From Cryphonectria parasitica EP155 (lineage: Eukaryota; Ascomycota; Sordariomycetes; Diaporthales; Cryphonectriaceae), in the NCBI RefSeq assembly GCF_011745365.1, contig NW_024468912.1, positions 5,053,501 to 5,117,500 of the forward strand: a DNA stretch of 64,000 nt, written 5' to 3'. Under the pieces are notes generated by a model. That model made no database searches. It was given only the letters and a program-made list of their open reading frames with translations, and had not been told where the DNA came from. A program made the position numbers and the translations under genes. Below are positions 46,232-57,319 of this stretch, one piece after another (position 1 is the stretch's first letter; each line of letters begins with the position of its first letter).

Positions 46232-46756
46232 ATGCCTTCTTGTTCCTTCTATAAGAGTCATAGTATTCAGTCTTGTCAAGTCTCCATCAAGGATTCCTCT
46301 CGCTGCGCTGAATGTATTCGCTTAGGTCGCTCTCGGTGCGATATTCAAGGGCTGAGCGCAGCGGAAATTCGTTGGATAGGCATTCAATACCAACGCCTGG
46401 AGAACCAACTCGAGAGTGCTAAGGAGCAGCTGCGCAATGCTGCTGCAGAGATAGGATGTTTGCAGAAGCAGAAGCGTTTGTGGTTTGAGAGGATGATAAA
46501 AGCTATTTGTTGAGGCCTTTCCAGTGTAGAGGAGTTGGAATATAAGGAGGCTGAGGAGAAGCAAGCTCGCATTGCTGCCGGGATTCGTTCTATAGTTACA
46601 GAGAAATCTGCTGTAGTTGCTGGAGATCCTTCTTTTGAGGGTTTTAACTGGAATTCCGTGAACGTAGGGAATGCAGTGATGGATTGGTTAGGTTTCCTGG
46701 AGAATAAGGCTTCTGAGAGCTCTGTATCTCGGTCCGGGGCGGAGCGATCATCTTAG
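46232..46756 (+). pseudogene. Antisense cysteine-rich ORF of Gypsy-1 (copy 2, best preserved)
   Basis: A 174-codon frame with only one in-frame stop (TGA after MIKAIC, probably from CGA). It starts MPSCSFYKSHSIQSCQVSIK and continues DSSRCAECIRLGRSRCDI (C-X2-C-X8-C), then an amphipathic helix RLENQLESAKEQLRNAAAEI, LQKQKRLWFERMIKA and an acidic C-terminus ending SRSGAERSS. One Cys of the first pair reads Tyr/Phe here. Position, length and order of parts match the copy at 22117-22638, so the ORF is a stable component of the element. Its stop TAG overlaps the pol stop of the other strand. Product unknown; the coiled coil suggests dimerisation. Confidence 0.8.
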
Positions 46757-47279
46757 GTGCTGGTTTTTCTTTTTCAATATTCAGCTACCTTTTCCTAAGC
46801 ATTTTTAACGTTTTTCCGCAGTTTTCATGAGTTTTCACTCGCTGAGTAGCCTTTTCATTTGATAAGGTATTCCCTTGTATTATCTGTGCTTCTATGCTTA
46901 AGAATCTTCTCTACTTCATACTCTGATTCATTATTTTCCACTTCTGCTATATTGTTTATTAGTATTCCCTGTACTGCTAATTCCAGCAGTAAGATATGGA
47001 AAACTGAGTATATCCTCATTCCATAAGATAATGCTAACTCGTAATTAATCAGGAAGATTTGTTATAAGATTTTGAATAGTTTCAACTTTTTGTAATCGAG
47101 TTTATTGCTAAGTCTAGTTGTTTTAATGTTTTTTCGAAGTAAGTAAGCTTTATCTCCCTTCTGTAGGATTAGTTTCTCAATTCTCTTGGAGTTTGCATAT
47201 TATATCATTCATTCTTGAACAAATTGTAATTCTGATTGGAATTCCTTCTGAACTTTCTTAATCTTCTTAATCCTATCCT
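46754..47279 (-). pseudogene. Gypsy-1 copy 2 pol end (chromodomain region)
   Basis: Collinear with 22635-23160. It ends in the same AEY.KRKTST stop arrangement next to the antisense ORF. Degenerate. Confidence 0.7.
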
Positions 47280-47939
47280 AAAGTCAAAGTATCCTCAAGA
47301 TAGAGAACAGTTTTTTTGGGTAGGAGAATTTTCGGCGCTAGCAAATGCAGGGAGTAGCAGATCGTTTTCTTTTCTGCAAACTATCCTCAACTCAAATTTT
47401 AAGCTTTCTATCTCATTTCAATTTGAAGTCTGATCGCCTCCCTTAAAACTCTATCATTTCTGAATTTCAAGTTCTCATCATCTCTTTTTCTATTTCAATT
47501 GCAGAATTTGCATTTCTAAGGTAAAGATTAAGAAAGTTAGACCCGCATTTCTATCCGTATTGAAAACAACCAATTATCTAGCATTATTTTTAGAGCTTAT
47601 TCCAACCTGTATTCCTAATCTGCTATTCTAATCAGAATTCAGCTATAGCTAATTCTATTTATTCTTTGTTTTTCTACTCTCTATTGCATATTGTAATATA
47701 TAGAGAATGCTAGTTTAGTATTGTAGCTGATGAGGTAGCAGCGCATCTAGCTTTAGCATGCTATAGAATGCTTAGGAAAGAGCAACAGGCTATTGCAAGC
47801 TGCATTCAGAATCTGCCTAGCATCTATCATACTTAACAAGATCTGCAGCATTTCCAGTTTCCTAATCCAGCAAGCATTGCTATTCCGCTGCTTAGCAATA
47901 TTCAGACTAATAGCCTTATCTATCAAGAATACTCTTTCA
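47280..47939. other. AT-rich spacer
   Basis: Sequence between the truncated Gypsy-1 copy and the first helicase remnant. No recognisable gene; it may contain the decayed 5' end of the helicase gene. Confidence 0.4.
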
Positions 47940-50900
47940 TTACCAGACAGGCTTATAAGATGCGAAACTACTACTGCCTCTTGCATGGATGAATAAACTC
48001 CTGCACAGGTAGCTGCTCATCTGCTCAGAAGATAGCTTTCCCCGTTCCATAGCGAACGCAGATATGCTGCCAAAGGCTCTTTCCGAGCCAGCAGGCCAGC
48101 AGATGGTTCGAGATTCAACGCTAGAGCAGGCCTGAGGATAGCTAGCCTGGCATTCTAGAGGATCCGAAGCAGCTGATTACAGCATCCTTCCGCCAGATAC
48201 AGCAGCAGCTAGCTAACCCAACAGATCGAATCATTCAGGAAGGAAACAATCAGCTGAAGTTCAACCTCTGGCTCCGAAGGATAGACTGAGCAACTCATCT
48301 GCAGGAGCTAGATCTGATCAGAACTAAGAAGCTGATCTCGCTGATCCGGGATAATAAGCTGATCCTGCAGGCTCTCTAGCAGAGCTTTCAGCGCAATGCT
48401 CAGCAGGCTTACCATACCGCAGTTGCATTTGTTATCAGCTATTCTATCCTCTTCGAGATCAATCAGAAGAATAAGCATATCAAGCTTAGACAGCTGTTCA
48501 ATAGCCAACTCGAGAGCAGTTCATAGCAGCGATATACGGAGATCTAGCGCTGCATTCTAAGCTATATTGTACGGATATAAGCTCTCAGCTCTAATCAGAA
48601 ACCTCTCTATCGCTTTACTACCGAACAGAGCGCTCTTTATATCTGCCTCCTGCACCAGCTTGAAAATACAGCTGGGATTCCTTCTGCTACAGCTGCAGCG
48701 CGCTAGAATAAAGCATGCTTGAACTTTGTAGTTCAGCTTCTCGATCATCCTCTTCCAGATGCTGAATATAAGAATGCTCTCCTTAGCATTCTTGCTATTC
48801 TCAGTATCCGGGCAGATAGTGGATAGGAAATATCGCTTAATTATACTTTTATCTACTCTGCTATTATTAAGCTAGCCTGCATGCTTGTAATCCTTCAGGC
48901 TTATCTCGAGCGGAAGGAGAAGATGAACAAGAAGCTAGCTGTGCTATTCCAGGGAACTTTGCGGGAAGAAGTACTGGAGCATTGCTGCAGGCTCTTCAAA
49001 CTCCTGCAGCTAAGAATCTTCCGATTTATAATAACCACCAGCTCTGAGACCAAGCTTACTTCTCTCAACTGGATCTTCGAAGCTAGATCCTACAGCCTCA
49101 AGATCCGCTATACTACTGCTGTTCAGAGCAGGGTAGACTGGCGAGGGAATCTTATTTCCTATTGTAACATTCAGCTGCGTACTGATCAGATCTCTGATAT
49201 GATTCACAATCTCCTCAGCTTAGCACAGCAGAGCCTTGCTGAGATGCTCGAATCGCTAAATCTGGAAGCTCTGTTCCAGATTAACTAGCCTTCGCTTCAG
49301 GATAATTATTATAAAGACTAGGTTAGCTATTCCTTTCTCGCTGATCGCTGCAACTAATGGCCTGTAGACAGCTAGCAGTGGCTTCTGGAGCGTATCCTGG
49401 GCAGCACAGAGCTGTATGCTACATAGTTTGATAAGCACAGCTAATAGCTCCAGGCTTCTGCTATTAGCCAGTTTCGCTCCCGAGCGGAGAGATTTCGTAA
49501 GCAGATCCTCCTTCTTCTGCATTTCTCTGGAGGCTAGCCAGCCTGCACTACTGAGATTCTCAAGCTCTGATTAGAGAATTCAGCATATGGAGGCTTTCGA
49601 AATATCTTTCTTTATAATGAGCTGGTTTGTTTTGTTATTTTTTATTATAAGAGCTACCGAGCATCTGATCAGCTTAAGATTATCTACCGATACCTGCTGT
49701 GCGAGGTAGGCGCTCTTCTTGTCTGGTATCTCTGGCTGGCTCTTCCCTTCTAGCAGCAGATTGAAGAGCTTCTTGGAGCTGGCTAGATAAGAAGCTCTCT
49801 GCTCTGGGCTGATCAGATCCTCCTGCTAGCAAACTCAGAAGAAGAGAGGGAATACAGCTTCTCAGCTTCTAGCTCTCAGCTATAGCTTGCAGACCGGATG
49901 AGACGTCTTCTTCAGCAGTACAGCCTGCAGCTAACAGGTATAAAGCTTACAATCAGTGCTTGGCAGCATATTGCGATTATTATTGCTCGTTGATATCTTG
50001 AGGAAAGCTATTAAAGCAATATGCAAGGCTAGCCTGAGAGCAGCGGAGATGATCTGATTAGTAATGATGAAGAAGCTGATAATATTCTTAATCTGCAAGC
50101 TGAGTACAGTATAGCTGTAGCGCATATAGTATACGGAAGAGAGCTGCAGCTGAGCCTGTTTGAAACAGCTGTTCAGAGAGACTAGTTTTGAAGAGCTAGC
50201 ATTCAGTAGCATCGCTTTCTCGGATTTCAAAGCTATTCTATCTCTATAATGCTTTCCAAGCGAAAGAGAGAGATTTTTGAGAAGGAATAAGAGCAGAGCT
50301 AGCTATAGCGCTTTCGTTAGCTATATGAAACTGATCTTCTTAGCTAATTATAACAGATGATTAGAGCAGAAGCTTAGTTTCAAGGCAACTAGAAGCTTGT
50401 TTTCCGTGCAATTGCTCGAGAAGAGATCTCTATTCTGCAGATTGCTAGCATAAGCAGTAGAAAAGCTTTTTCCTTTTTGCTTCCAGCATACTATTCATTC
50501 CAGGGCATAATAATTGTTATTACTCTGCTTATTGCTCTTCAGGAAGATCTATTTCAGAGATGCTAAATCTATTAGATTAATATATTTATATGAATCTCAT
50601 TCAAGCTTAATTATACTACTGCTATTATCTTTATTTCATCTGAATCTGCTATCTCTAAGCAGTTCTTCAGCTTTATTAATTGCTTATATGCTTGAGAGCA
50701 GCTTGACTGCATTGTAATAGATGAGTACTATATTGCTCTTGATGCAAATAATATCTTTCGATTAAAACTTCAAGAGCTTGGGTCTGCTATTGTAGCGTTT
50801 GGTATACAGCGGATCTTCCTTATAGCTATACTATCGCCAAAGGATGAGGCATCTCTCTTTCAGGCCCTATGTATCTCTGAACTATTAGTTTTTCGAATAT

Positions 50901-51960
50901 CTATTATTTGTAAGAATATTCGCTATATTATTCAACAGATCTCTTCTGATTAGAAAGAAGCTTCTGTCTGCAGAGAGGTAGAGAGAATCCTTGCTAAGAT
51001 GAAGAAGGGAAGAGTGATTATCTATAGCAGCACAGTTTGCTAAATAGAAAGCCTTGAATCTGCTCTGAGATATGAAGTTTATTACAGCAGAGTTGCTAAT
51101 ACTTCAAGCAAGATTGTAATTCTATAATAATGAATTAATAATTACAATTGCATAATTGTTGCAATTAGTGCATTAGAGATGAGTCTGAATATTCCTGATA
51201 TATATGTGGTTATTCATATAAAGCCTTCAAGAAATATGCGAGACTATGCTTAAGAAAGCGAGCGAGCAGGCTGAGATAGCAAGTTCTTTCAAGCAACTCT
51301 TTTCTGAAGTAAATATCCGCCTTGAAATGCTAGCTCTGAGATAAGCCAATATCTGTATATAAAGAGATATTAATATATCCTTCTCGATTAGATTCTTGAT
51401 AAGCAGTTCGATCGAATGCAATGCATGCTAGATAAGGTTTCCTGCAATTACTACAAGCTAGCTAGCTAGAAGCATAGGCTGAATTCTGATTAGAGGCTTA
51501 GCAGCAAGCATTTTGAACAGATAAAGCGAAGAAGCAGCTAAGTGCAGAGAGAAGTTCTTAAGAACTACTAAGAGAGAAGCGAGATGATTATAGCATTAGT
51601 TCAGCAGCTTGAAATATGAGCTAGCATCTGTATTCTCTGCAAAGGCTGAGAGAGAGAGCTTAGCTTGCTAGCCTAGCATATCAGGACGAGCTGCCTATTC
51701 AGGCATAATTCAGTTTAGCACGAGATTGAGAGCAGGCAGGCTTAGCTGTAGAAAGAAATCTTTGTACAAAAGCATCTAGCAGCATATGCTGAATGCTCCA
51801 AATGTGGTATATTCCAAGCATACTACGCCTCTTAGAACAAGCTGGCGTCTGATTAAAGGTTCTTCTTATGGAAGCTGAGCGATATCTGCTAATACTTAAA
51901 GCTTCTTATATCAGTTATAGGAGAGCTCTAGGCTTTTGGCTTTAGAATGGAAGTGCTGAT
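47940..51960 (+). pseudogene. RecQ-like, telomere-linked-type fungal helicase gene 1 (RIP-degenerate)
   Basis: A + strand patchwork with many stops. The N-terminal half resembles the region preceding the helicase in large fungal telomere-linked RecQ-like proteins (often annotated with the OrsD/DUF3505 domain): FVISYSILFEINQKNKHIKL, KPLYRFTTEQSALYICLLHQ, SLNWIFEARSYSLKIRYTTA, then ISYCNIQLRTDQISDMIHNL. The helicase half is recognised by VAFGIQRIFLIAI..SPKDEA (motif III area, about 50790-50850), KKGRVIIYSSTVCQIESL (51003-51055), MSLNIPDIYVVIHIKP (51179-51228) and a decayed motif VI, YA.ESERAG.DSK, for the canonical YAQESGRAGRDGK (51243-51282). Such proteins belong to the SF2 RecQ family and usually lie near chromosome ends. 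The gene is inactive. Confidence 0.72.
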
Positions 51961-52890
51961 TTATAATCTTATAAGGAAAGATCAAGAAGAGCTTTTTAAG
52001 AAGAGCTTCTTATATAAGTAAATAAGCTAGCGCTGCAAGTAGCATAATATAGAGATGAATAATTTGTGCTGAGTTTTTCTTAAGATAATAGAAGCTGTAG
52101 ATCAGCAGATAAGAGAAGAGTAGAAATTAGTTAATAAACTAGTAATTAGAGCTTAGCGCATAGAGATAGTAATTTCCGTTTGCTGTAAATATAAATCAAG
52201 AAGTTAAAAGCTTAAAAAAATCAGTGCAATATCTATGTCTGCTATCTTTAGTCTTCTCTGATTATTACTCTTATGCTCCTGTTCTCTTACTCGCCTTACG
52301 CTTCTCTATTCTTAGCGCTCTTGCATCCTGCTCTGAATTTTGTTCTAATTTCTGAGAAAGCTTGTTTAGCATAGCTTGCCAGCCTTTGAAATCAGCTTCA
52401 TAAGCTGGTATTAGCTATTGAAATAAAGTTATTGCTGATATAGGGAAGAGAGAGCGTATGCCTTGCTTTCCTGCTAAGCCCTGTAAAAACTAGCTAGCTA
52501 TTGAGATATTGCTTCCTATGCTGAGAAATCTCAATAGCAGCCTTTCCTGAATACTTATCTGCGATATAGATTTCGAAATAGCTTGTTAAACAACATTCTT
52601 GCTATTGAAAGATTGCAGCTAACTACCTTGTAGTAGATTAGCTACTATATCAATGCAGGAATATATCTGCATAAGCGATTCTAATTCTAATTCTAATCAT
52701 AATTTCGATTGCAAGAAGAAAACTGATTTCTAGCGCTCTGCAATACTGAAGGAGAAGCTCTAATTAGAGCTAGGAGAAGCAGAGATAATAATAGCAGTAT
52801 TGCTCCAGCTTGCAATCTCAATCTATATTGTACTCTATATAAAGCTAAGCTTCTATAGCCTGCTGAAAGATGAAGAGAGGGAAGCTGCCT
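51961..52890. other. AT-rich region without a recognised gene
   Basis: Between helicase remnant 1 and the - strand ORF remnant. Only fragments of coding character are present, and no family was recognised. Confidence 0.4.
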
Positions 52891-54322
52891 TAGGGACTGG
52901 CGAAAGAGGATAGAGGATTTAGCTCTTTGCTCTTGTAGAAGAAGCTGGCAGAGGTGGAAGCGAGCGCTGCATCCAGCCTATCTCGCTGAAAGCAAACTCA
53001 ATAGCTTTTGTATTCTCTTGGAGCTGTATATTCGCAGGATGAATCCAGGCTTCCCTAGCTCTGTCTAAGATCTGTATACTTTCAAAGCTCTTAATATCCC
53101 TCTCTGCTTTCCACTGATCTAAGCTTCTTCTGGGAAACTCAGCCTGTTGTAAGACCCCATTTGCCCTGCTTAGCTCTAATCGGATAGCAACGAGAAAGGC
53201 CTTCTTAATATGTTGCTGAAGCGAGATATCAGTATTAGCATTTTGAAATAATGCTGAGTTTCGCTAGTTTATGAACTGGCTATTATTCTGCTGCTTATTA
53301 AGCTTTCGGAAGAAAAAGCGCAGATTGTTAGCTATATGCAAGCTATAGCTTCATTCATTCTTCTGTATACAGATCTGCACATACTGATAAGCTAGAATCT
53401 TGTTTGCTAGCTGCTGCTTTATAATAATTAGATGCTGCTCTACTATCTGAATAATCCTCTTTTGCATAGTAGAGTTCTTACAATAGTAGAAATCAAGCAC
53501 TTGAATAGCATATTAATAGTAGTTGTAGATTGCAACAAACTAGTAATTGTTGCAAAAACAGAAGAAGACTGCTTAGCATACTTCTAGTTTGTATTTCCCT
53601 CGGAAGTAAGGAATCTTTTAGCTTGCAAAGTTAAAGAATTAATTTGTTATTTATATCTGCAAAATCAGGTTTATCAGCTGCTATCTAATCAGGCTTATTA
53701 GCGCTGAGTCTGTAAGCTGCTTGCGCTGCAGGATAAAACTCTCAATATCGTATAGTATTAAAGCTATATAAACTCAGTAGATTCTACCAAGCCTTTCAGT
53801 CTTCAGATTCGAGCTTTTCTAATCAGAATTATGCAGTATAGGATGAAAGTGAATACCAGGAAAGTAGTGCTTAAAGAGCTCGATTGCTCTTGCTTCTGGT
53901 AGGTAAGCTAGCTCAGCATCGAAGTAGTCAGGGCAGTCAGCCAGCAGAGTATTCTCAACAGGTGAGTGATTAATATTCACAGAGTTCATAATTACTCAGC
54001 TGAGATTTACTATGATCTCCTGGTGTTGTTGGGGAAGAGCTTTGAAAGCGGATGGAGCAGATATCTGCAGAACTGATTGGGCCTCTTCTGCTGGCATGGT
54101 ATAGCGCTATTCGCCTTGCTCATCAATATCCTTCATAATATTATCAGCTGCAGCTTGAAAGAAATCAGTTCGCTGAGAAGGAACTGAGGCAAAGCAAGAG
54201 GAGCTAGCAGAACGGGCCTGCACCTGCCCACTGCCTGAGAGCAGTCGGGCCTGCGCCTCTTCGAGAGAGGGAACTGGAAAGTCAGCGCTTGTAGCAGGCT
54301 TCTTTCCTTTATTTCCAAACAT
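52890..54322 (-). pseudogene. Unidentified - strand ORF remnant
   Basis: Starts at 54322 with MFGNKGKKPATSADFPVPSL, an open stretch (54322-54107) of higher GC content, and continues in the same frame after a TAG with MPAEEAQSVLQISAPSAFKA and LPQQHQEIIVNLS. Further left come PDYFDAELAYLPEARAIELF, HYFPGIHFHPILHNSD, and near 53160-53000 WKAERDIKSFESIQILDRAR. The segments are consistent with one protein of about 400 aa or more. I recognise no domain. It lies between two helicase remnants and could be a cargo or host gene of the same repeat. Stops and AT enrichment increase leftward. Confidence 0.5.
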
Positions 54323-57186
54323 CGTGAGTACTGATTGGTAAGCTGCTGTATTGTCTATTGAGATCTGAAAGAGTGAAAGAGAATAGAAGAAAAATATAAG
54401 TTTTAAAGAATAGTAGCAGAAGAGCTGATAAAGAATATGCAGGAGTGCAGTATGGAGGAAATAGAAAGATAGCTTGATATGTAGCAGGAAGATATTGATT
54501 AAGCTGTAATCAGCAAGAAGATAGAAAGGCTGAGCTTAATAAAGGCAGTAAGGAAAGAAAGAAGATGAGATAGAAGCAGAGCTACAGCTTGATATATTAG
54601 TTTTATCTAGCTCCATTGCTTAGTATAAGAAAGGAAGAGAAGAGAAGAGAATCAAAGCTGATATTTAGTAGCTGAATAGCAGATATTTATATTCCAATAT
54701 CTCAGTAGGAGTGATTTACAGATATAAAGTAATTTGCAAGCATTAAGTAATTCACAAGCAGAGAGTGAGATTTGAATATGCACCTTCCCTCTTCCAGATC
54801 TTAAGCAAGCTCTGCTATCAAGTGAATCACTGATTCTTGTTATTCAGCCCTCTGAATATTAGCTCCTGCTCTTGTTCAGATTAAAAAGGCCTTCTGCTTT
54901 GCTGATTAGAGTGCCTAGCTGATCTCTCCTCTTCCCTTTCTATCTTATCAGGCCTCCATCCAACTAGCTTCTGTTGCTAGGTTGCTCAGCTGCCTCCAGC
55001 CTTCTCTCTGCCTGTCCACAGCCCTTCTTTCTCTCCATATTGGTTAGCTTCCTCTTCTATCAAAAGCCTCCATCCAACCAGCTTCTATTGCCAGATTGCT
55101 CAGCTGCCTCCAGCCTTCTCTCTGCCTATCCACCCCTTCTTCCCCTCCATATTAGTTAGCCTTCTCTTCTACTAAAAGCCAGACCTACTATCTTTTTTCT
55201 TTTTCCACTTAGCTTCTCAACTTCTGTTGCTGAACATCTGATTAACTGAACTGCTCCTCCTTTCTTCTTCAAACAGCTTATTCTCCATGCTGCTTACCTG
55301 CTGCTCTTCTCCAGCCTACTGAATAGCCTGCCTCTGATCAGAAGCTTGGTTAACTGCCCTTGTTTTTCTCTGCTTATCCTACTGAGCTTTATTGCTGAAA
55401 ATCTTATCAGCTGCTCCTTCTCTACTCTCCGAACTGCTTATCAGCTACTATCCTACCCTCAATCTCCCACCAGCTGCTATAGCTAGCTCTAGCAAGCCCA
55501 TCTTTATCTCTGCTCATTTAATCGCTCTGAAGAATGCATAGAATCGGATTATGCTCTTCAAAGCTATACCCCAGCCTGAATATGCCTACTACTGCCAGAA
55601 GCATCGAGAGCTACATAATATTCTGCAGTTCTGTAAGCTGCAGATGCTTATTAAAGAGCTATATAGTGTATAAGTTCTGAATACTCAGGAAAAATCAATG
55701 CAAGCAATTGGGAATGCAATCAATTAGCTGCTGCTCTTGCAAGAGCAAGCATTGTAGATATTTTATGCTGAGAAGTTCAAAAAGATTATATCTAATGCTA
55801 TCTTTGTAGAAGCTAGCGAATTCAGACTCTTTGGAAAGTATATTGCTCTTCTAAGCTACTCTATTAATGTGCAATGCATGCTAGCTCTGATTATCGCTCT
55901 CTTCAGCTTTTGCAACTGCAATTCATATGATTGCTGTTCTCAGAAAGCTGCAGGCTATTTATGCTAGCTTGCAGATGAAATAGTTGCATATGCTATAGTT
56001 TTCTTTTTTGAATGCTGCTCTATCTCTAGCATTCAAGATAGTATATATACAAACTATATCTAACATATTAAGGCTCATTTGTATACTTTCAAGATGTAGA
56101 GCAAATATTCAGCTATACAAGCTTTCAAAGCTTTTGTAAGTACAGAAAGCAAGCTGAAACTCTAATCAGATTCAAAGGCTAACTTAGGCTGGAACTCGGA
56201 TCAGTTTAGCAAGAAGCTGCTGAATATGCTCCTCTCTGAGCTTTAGCTTAGCTGAATAGCATTCTGAGAGCAGCGGATTGATATTAAGAAGGAGAAGGAT
56301 TTGGTAGCAGCAAAGGAATGGGAAGAGATTAGTTTGATTGAACTGCCTGATAGCATAGCATAATAGAAGTGATATATGAGCAGGTATAATACAGAGAAAG
56401 AGAGAAGCGATTGCAGATTGATATTAAGAAGAGCTGGGATATAATAGCAGCAAAGAAATAGAGAAGAGATTAGTATGATTAATCAGCTAATAAGATAGCT
56501 ATTAGAGAGAGAGTGCAGTATATATAGATGATTGAGAGGGATAGATATTCTAATCAGAAGAGATTAATAGAGTAAGTTTCTAAGAAGCTTTTCTAATCTT
56601 TTAGTTATTTATTAAATTAGTAGAGATTCTTCTTTTACTATTTAAGATATATTAGATAGTTGCAGTTTGATTAGTTCAAAGTGCTGTGCATATAGTTAGA
56701 GTATTTTCTAGTTCTGCAGCTTAGTAATATAGAGTATTAGCTTCTCTGCTAGAGATCTTAAGCTTGAAATCTATCTAGTTCTATATTTAGCTCTATGTAT
56801 AGAATAGTTTTTTATTTTAATTCTTTTTTATATTTTCTTTCTTTTGTTTTCTTGAGCAAAGTATATATATATAATCAAGATAAATAGATACTCTAATTAG
56901 AAGAAAATAAAACCTTTATATATATTAAATAGAGCTAGATACTCTGATTAGAGGAGAAGAAATAATTCAGAAATAAACTTATATTAATAAAATAAATTCT
57001 AAAATAATTACTTTTTAAATATAATTAATCTAATTATAATATTAAGAAAATATTAATAAGATTAGCAATCTTAGAATTATAATAATTATAGATATAAAGC
57101 AGTATTATATACAATTTTTCCCTATCAAAAGCAGCAATAGTAATTATAATAGTAATTCTTTTCCTAGTACAGCAGTTAAGTATGAA
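54323..57186. other. AT-rich region with a 114-bp tandem duplication and unassigned coding remnants
   Basis: No intact gene. A C/T-rich part (54880-55480) includes the duplication listed separately. Around 55500-56300 + strand frames such as NIQEKSMQAIGNAIN- and EFRLFGKYIALLSYSINVQC-like segments have some coding character but no recognised domain. From 56500 to 57180 the DNA is extremely AT-rich with nothing recognisable. Confidence 0.45.
54953..55180 (+). repeat. Tandem duplication of ~114 bp
   Basis: cctccatccaactagcttct at 54953 is repeated as cctccatccaaccagcttct at 55067, and the similarity continues through ctcagctgcctccagccttc and ctccatattggttagcttcc. Two units, differing mainly by transitions. 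Confidence 0.85.
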
Positions 57187-57319
57187 TGTAATAAGCACTG
57201 CAGTAATCCAAAGATTCCGAAGTTTACAAAGAGTTTATGCTAACAAGAGCAGTGCTAAGTACAAGCCTTGAATACGGAAACACAACTGAGTAACTGTACA
57301 AGTATTCACTGCCTTTGGA
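57187..57319. repeat. 5' portion of a Gypsy-1-related LTR
   Basis: Starts tgtaataagcactgcagtaa and includes agccttgaatacggaaacac and tattcactgcctttgg; the same subtype is split around Gypsy-1 (21410-21478 and 28882-28931). It passes abruptly into pol sequence at 57320. Confidence 0.75.

Larger units (their letters stand above)
45591..47279 (-). mobile_element. Gypsy-1 copy 2, truncated (3' LTR, antisense ORF, pol end)
   Basis: LTR 45591-46046 (456 bp), polypurine complement tcatttcccttctatc, antisense ORF, then the last part of pol, collinear with 21479-23160 of Gypsy-1. It stops at about 47279 within atcttcttaatcct, where unrelated sequence begins. Confidence 0.88.
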
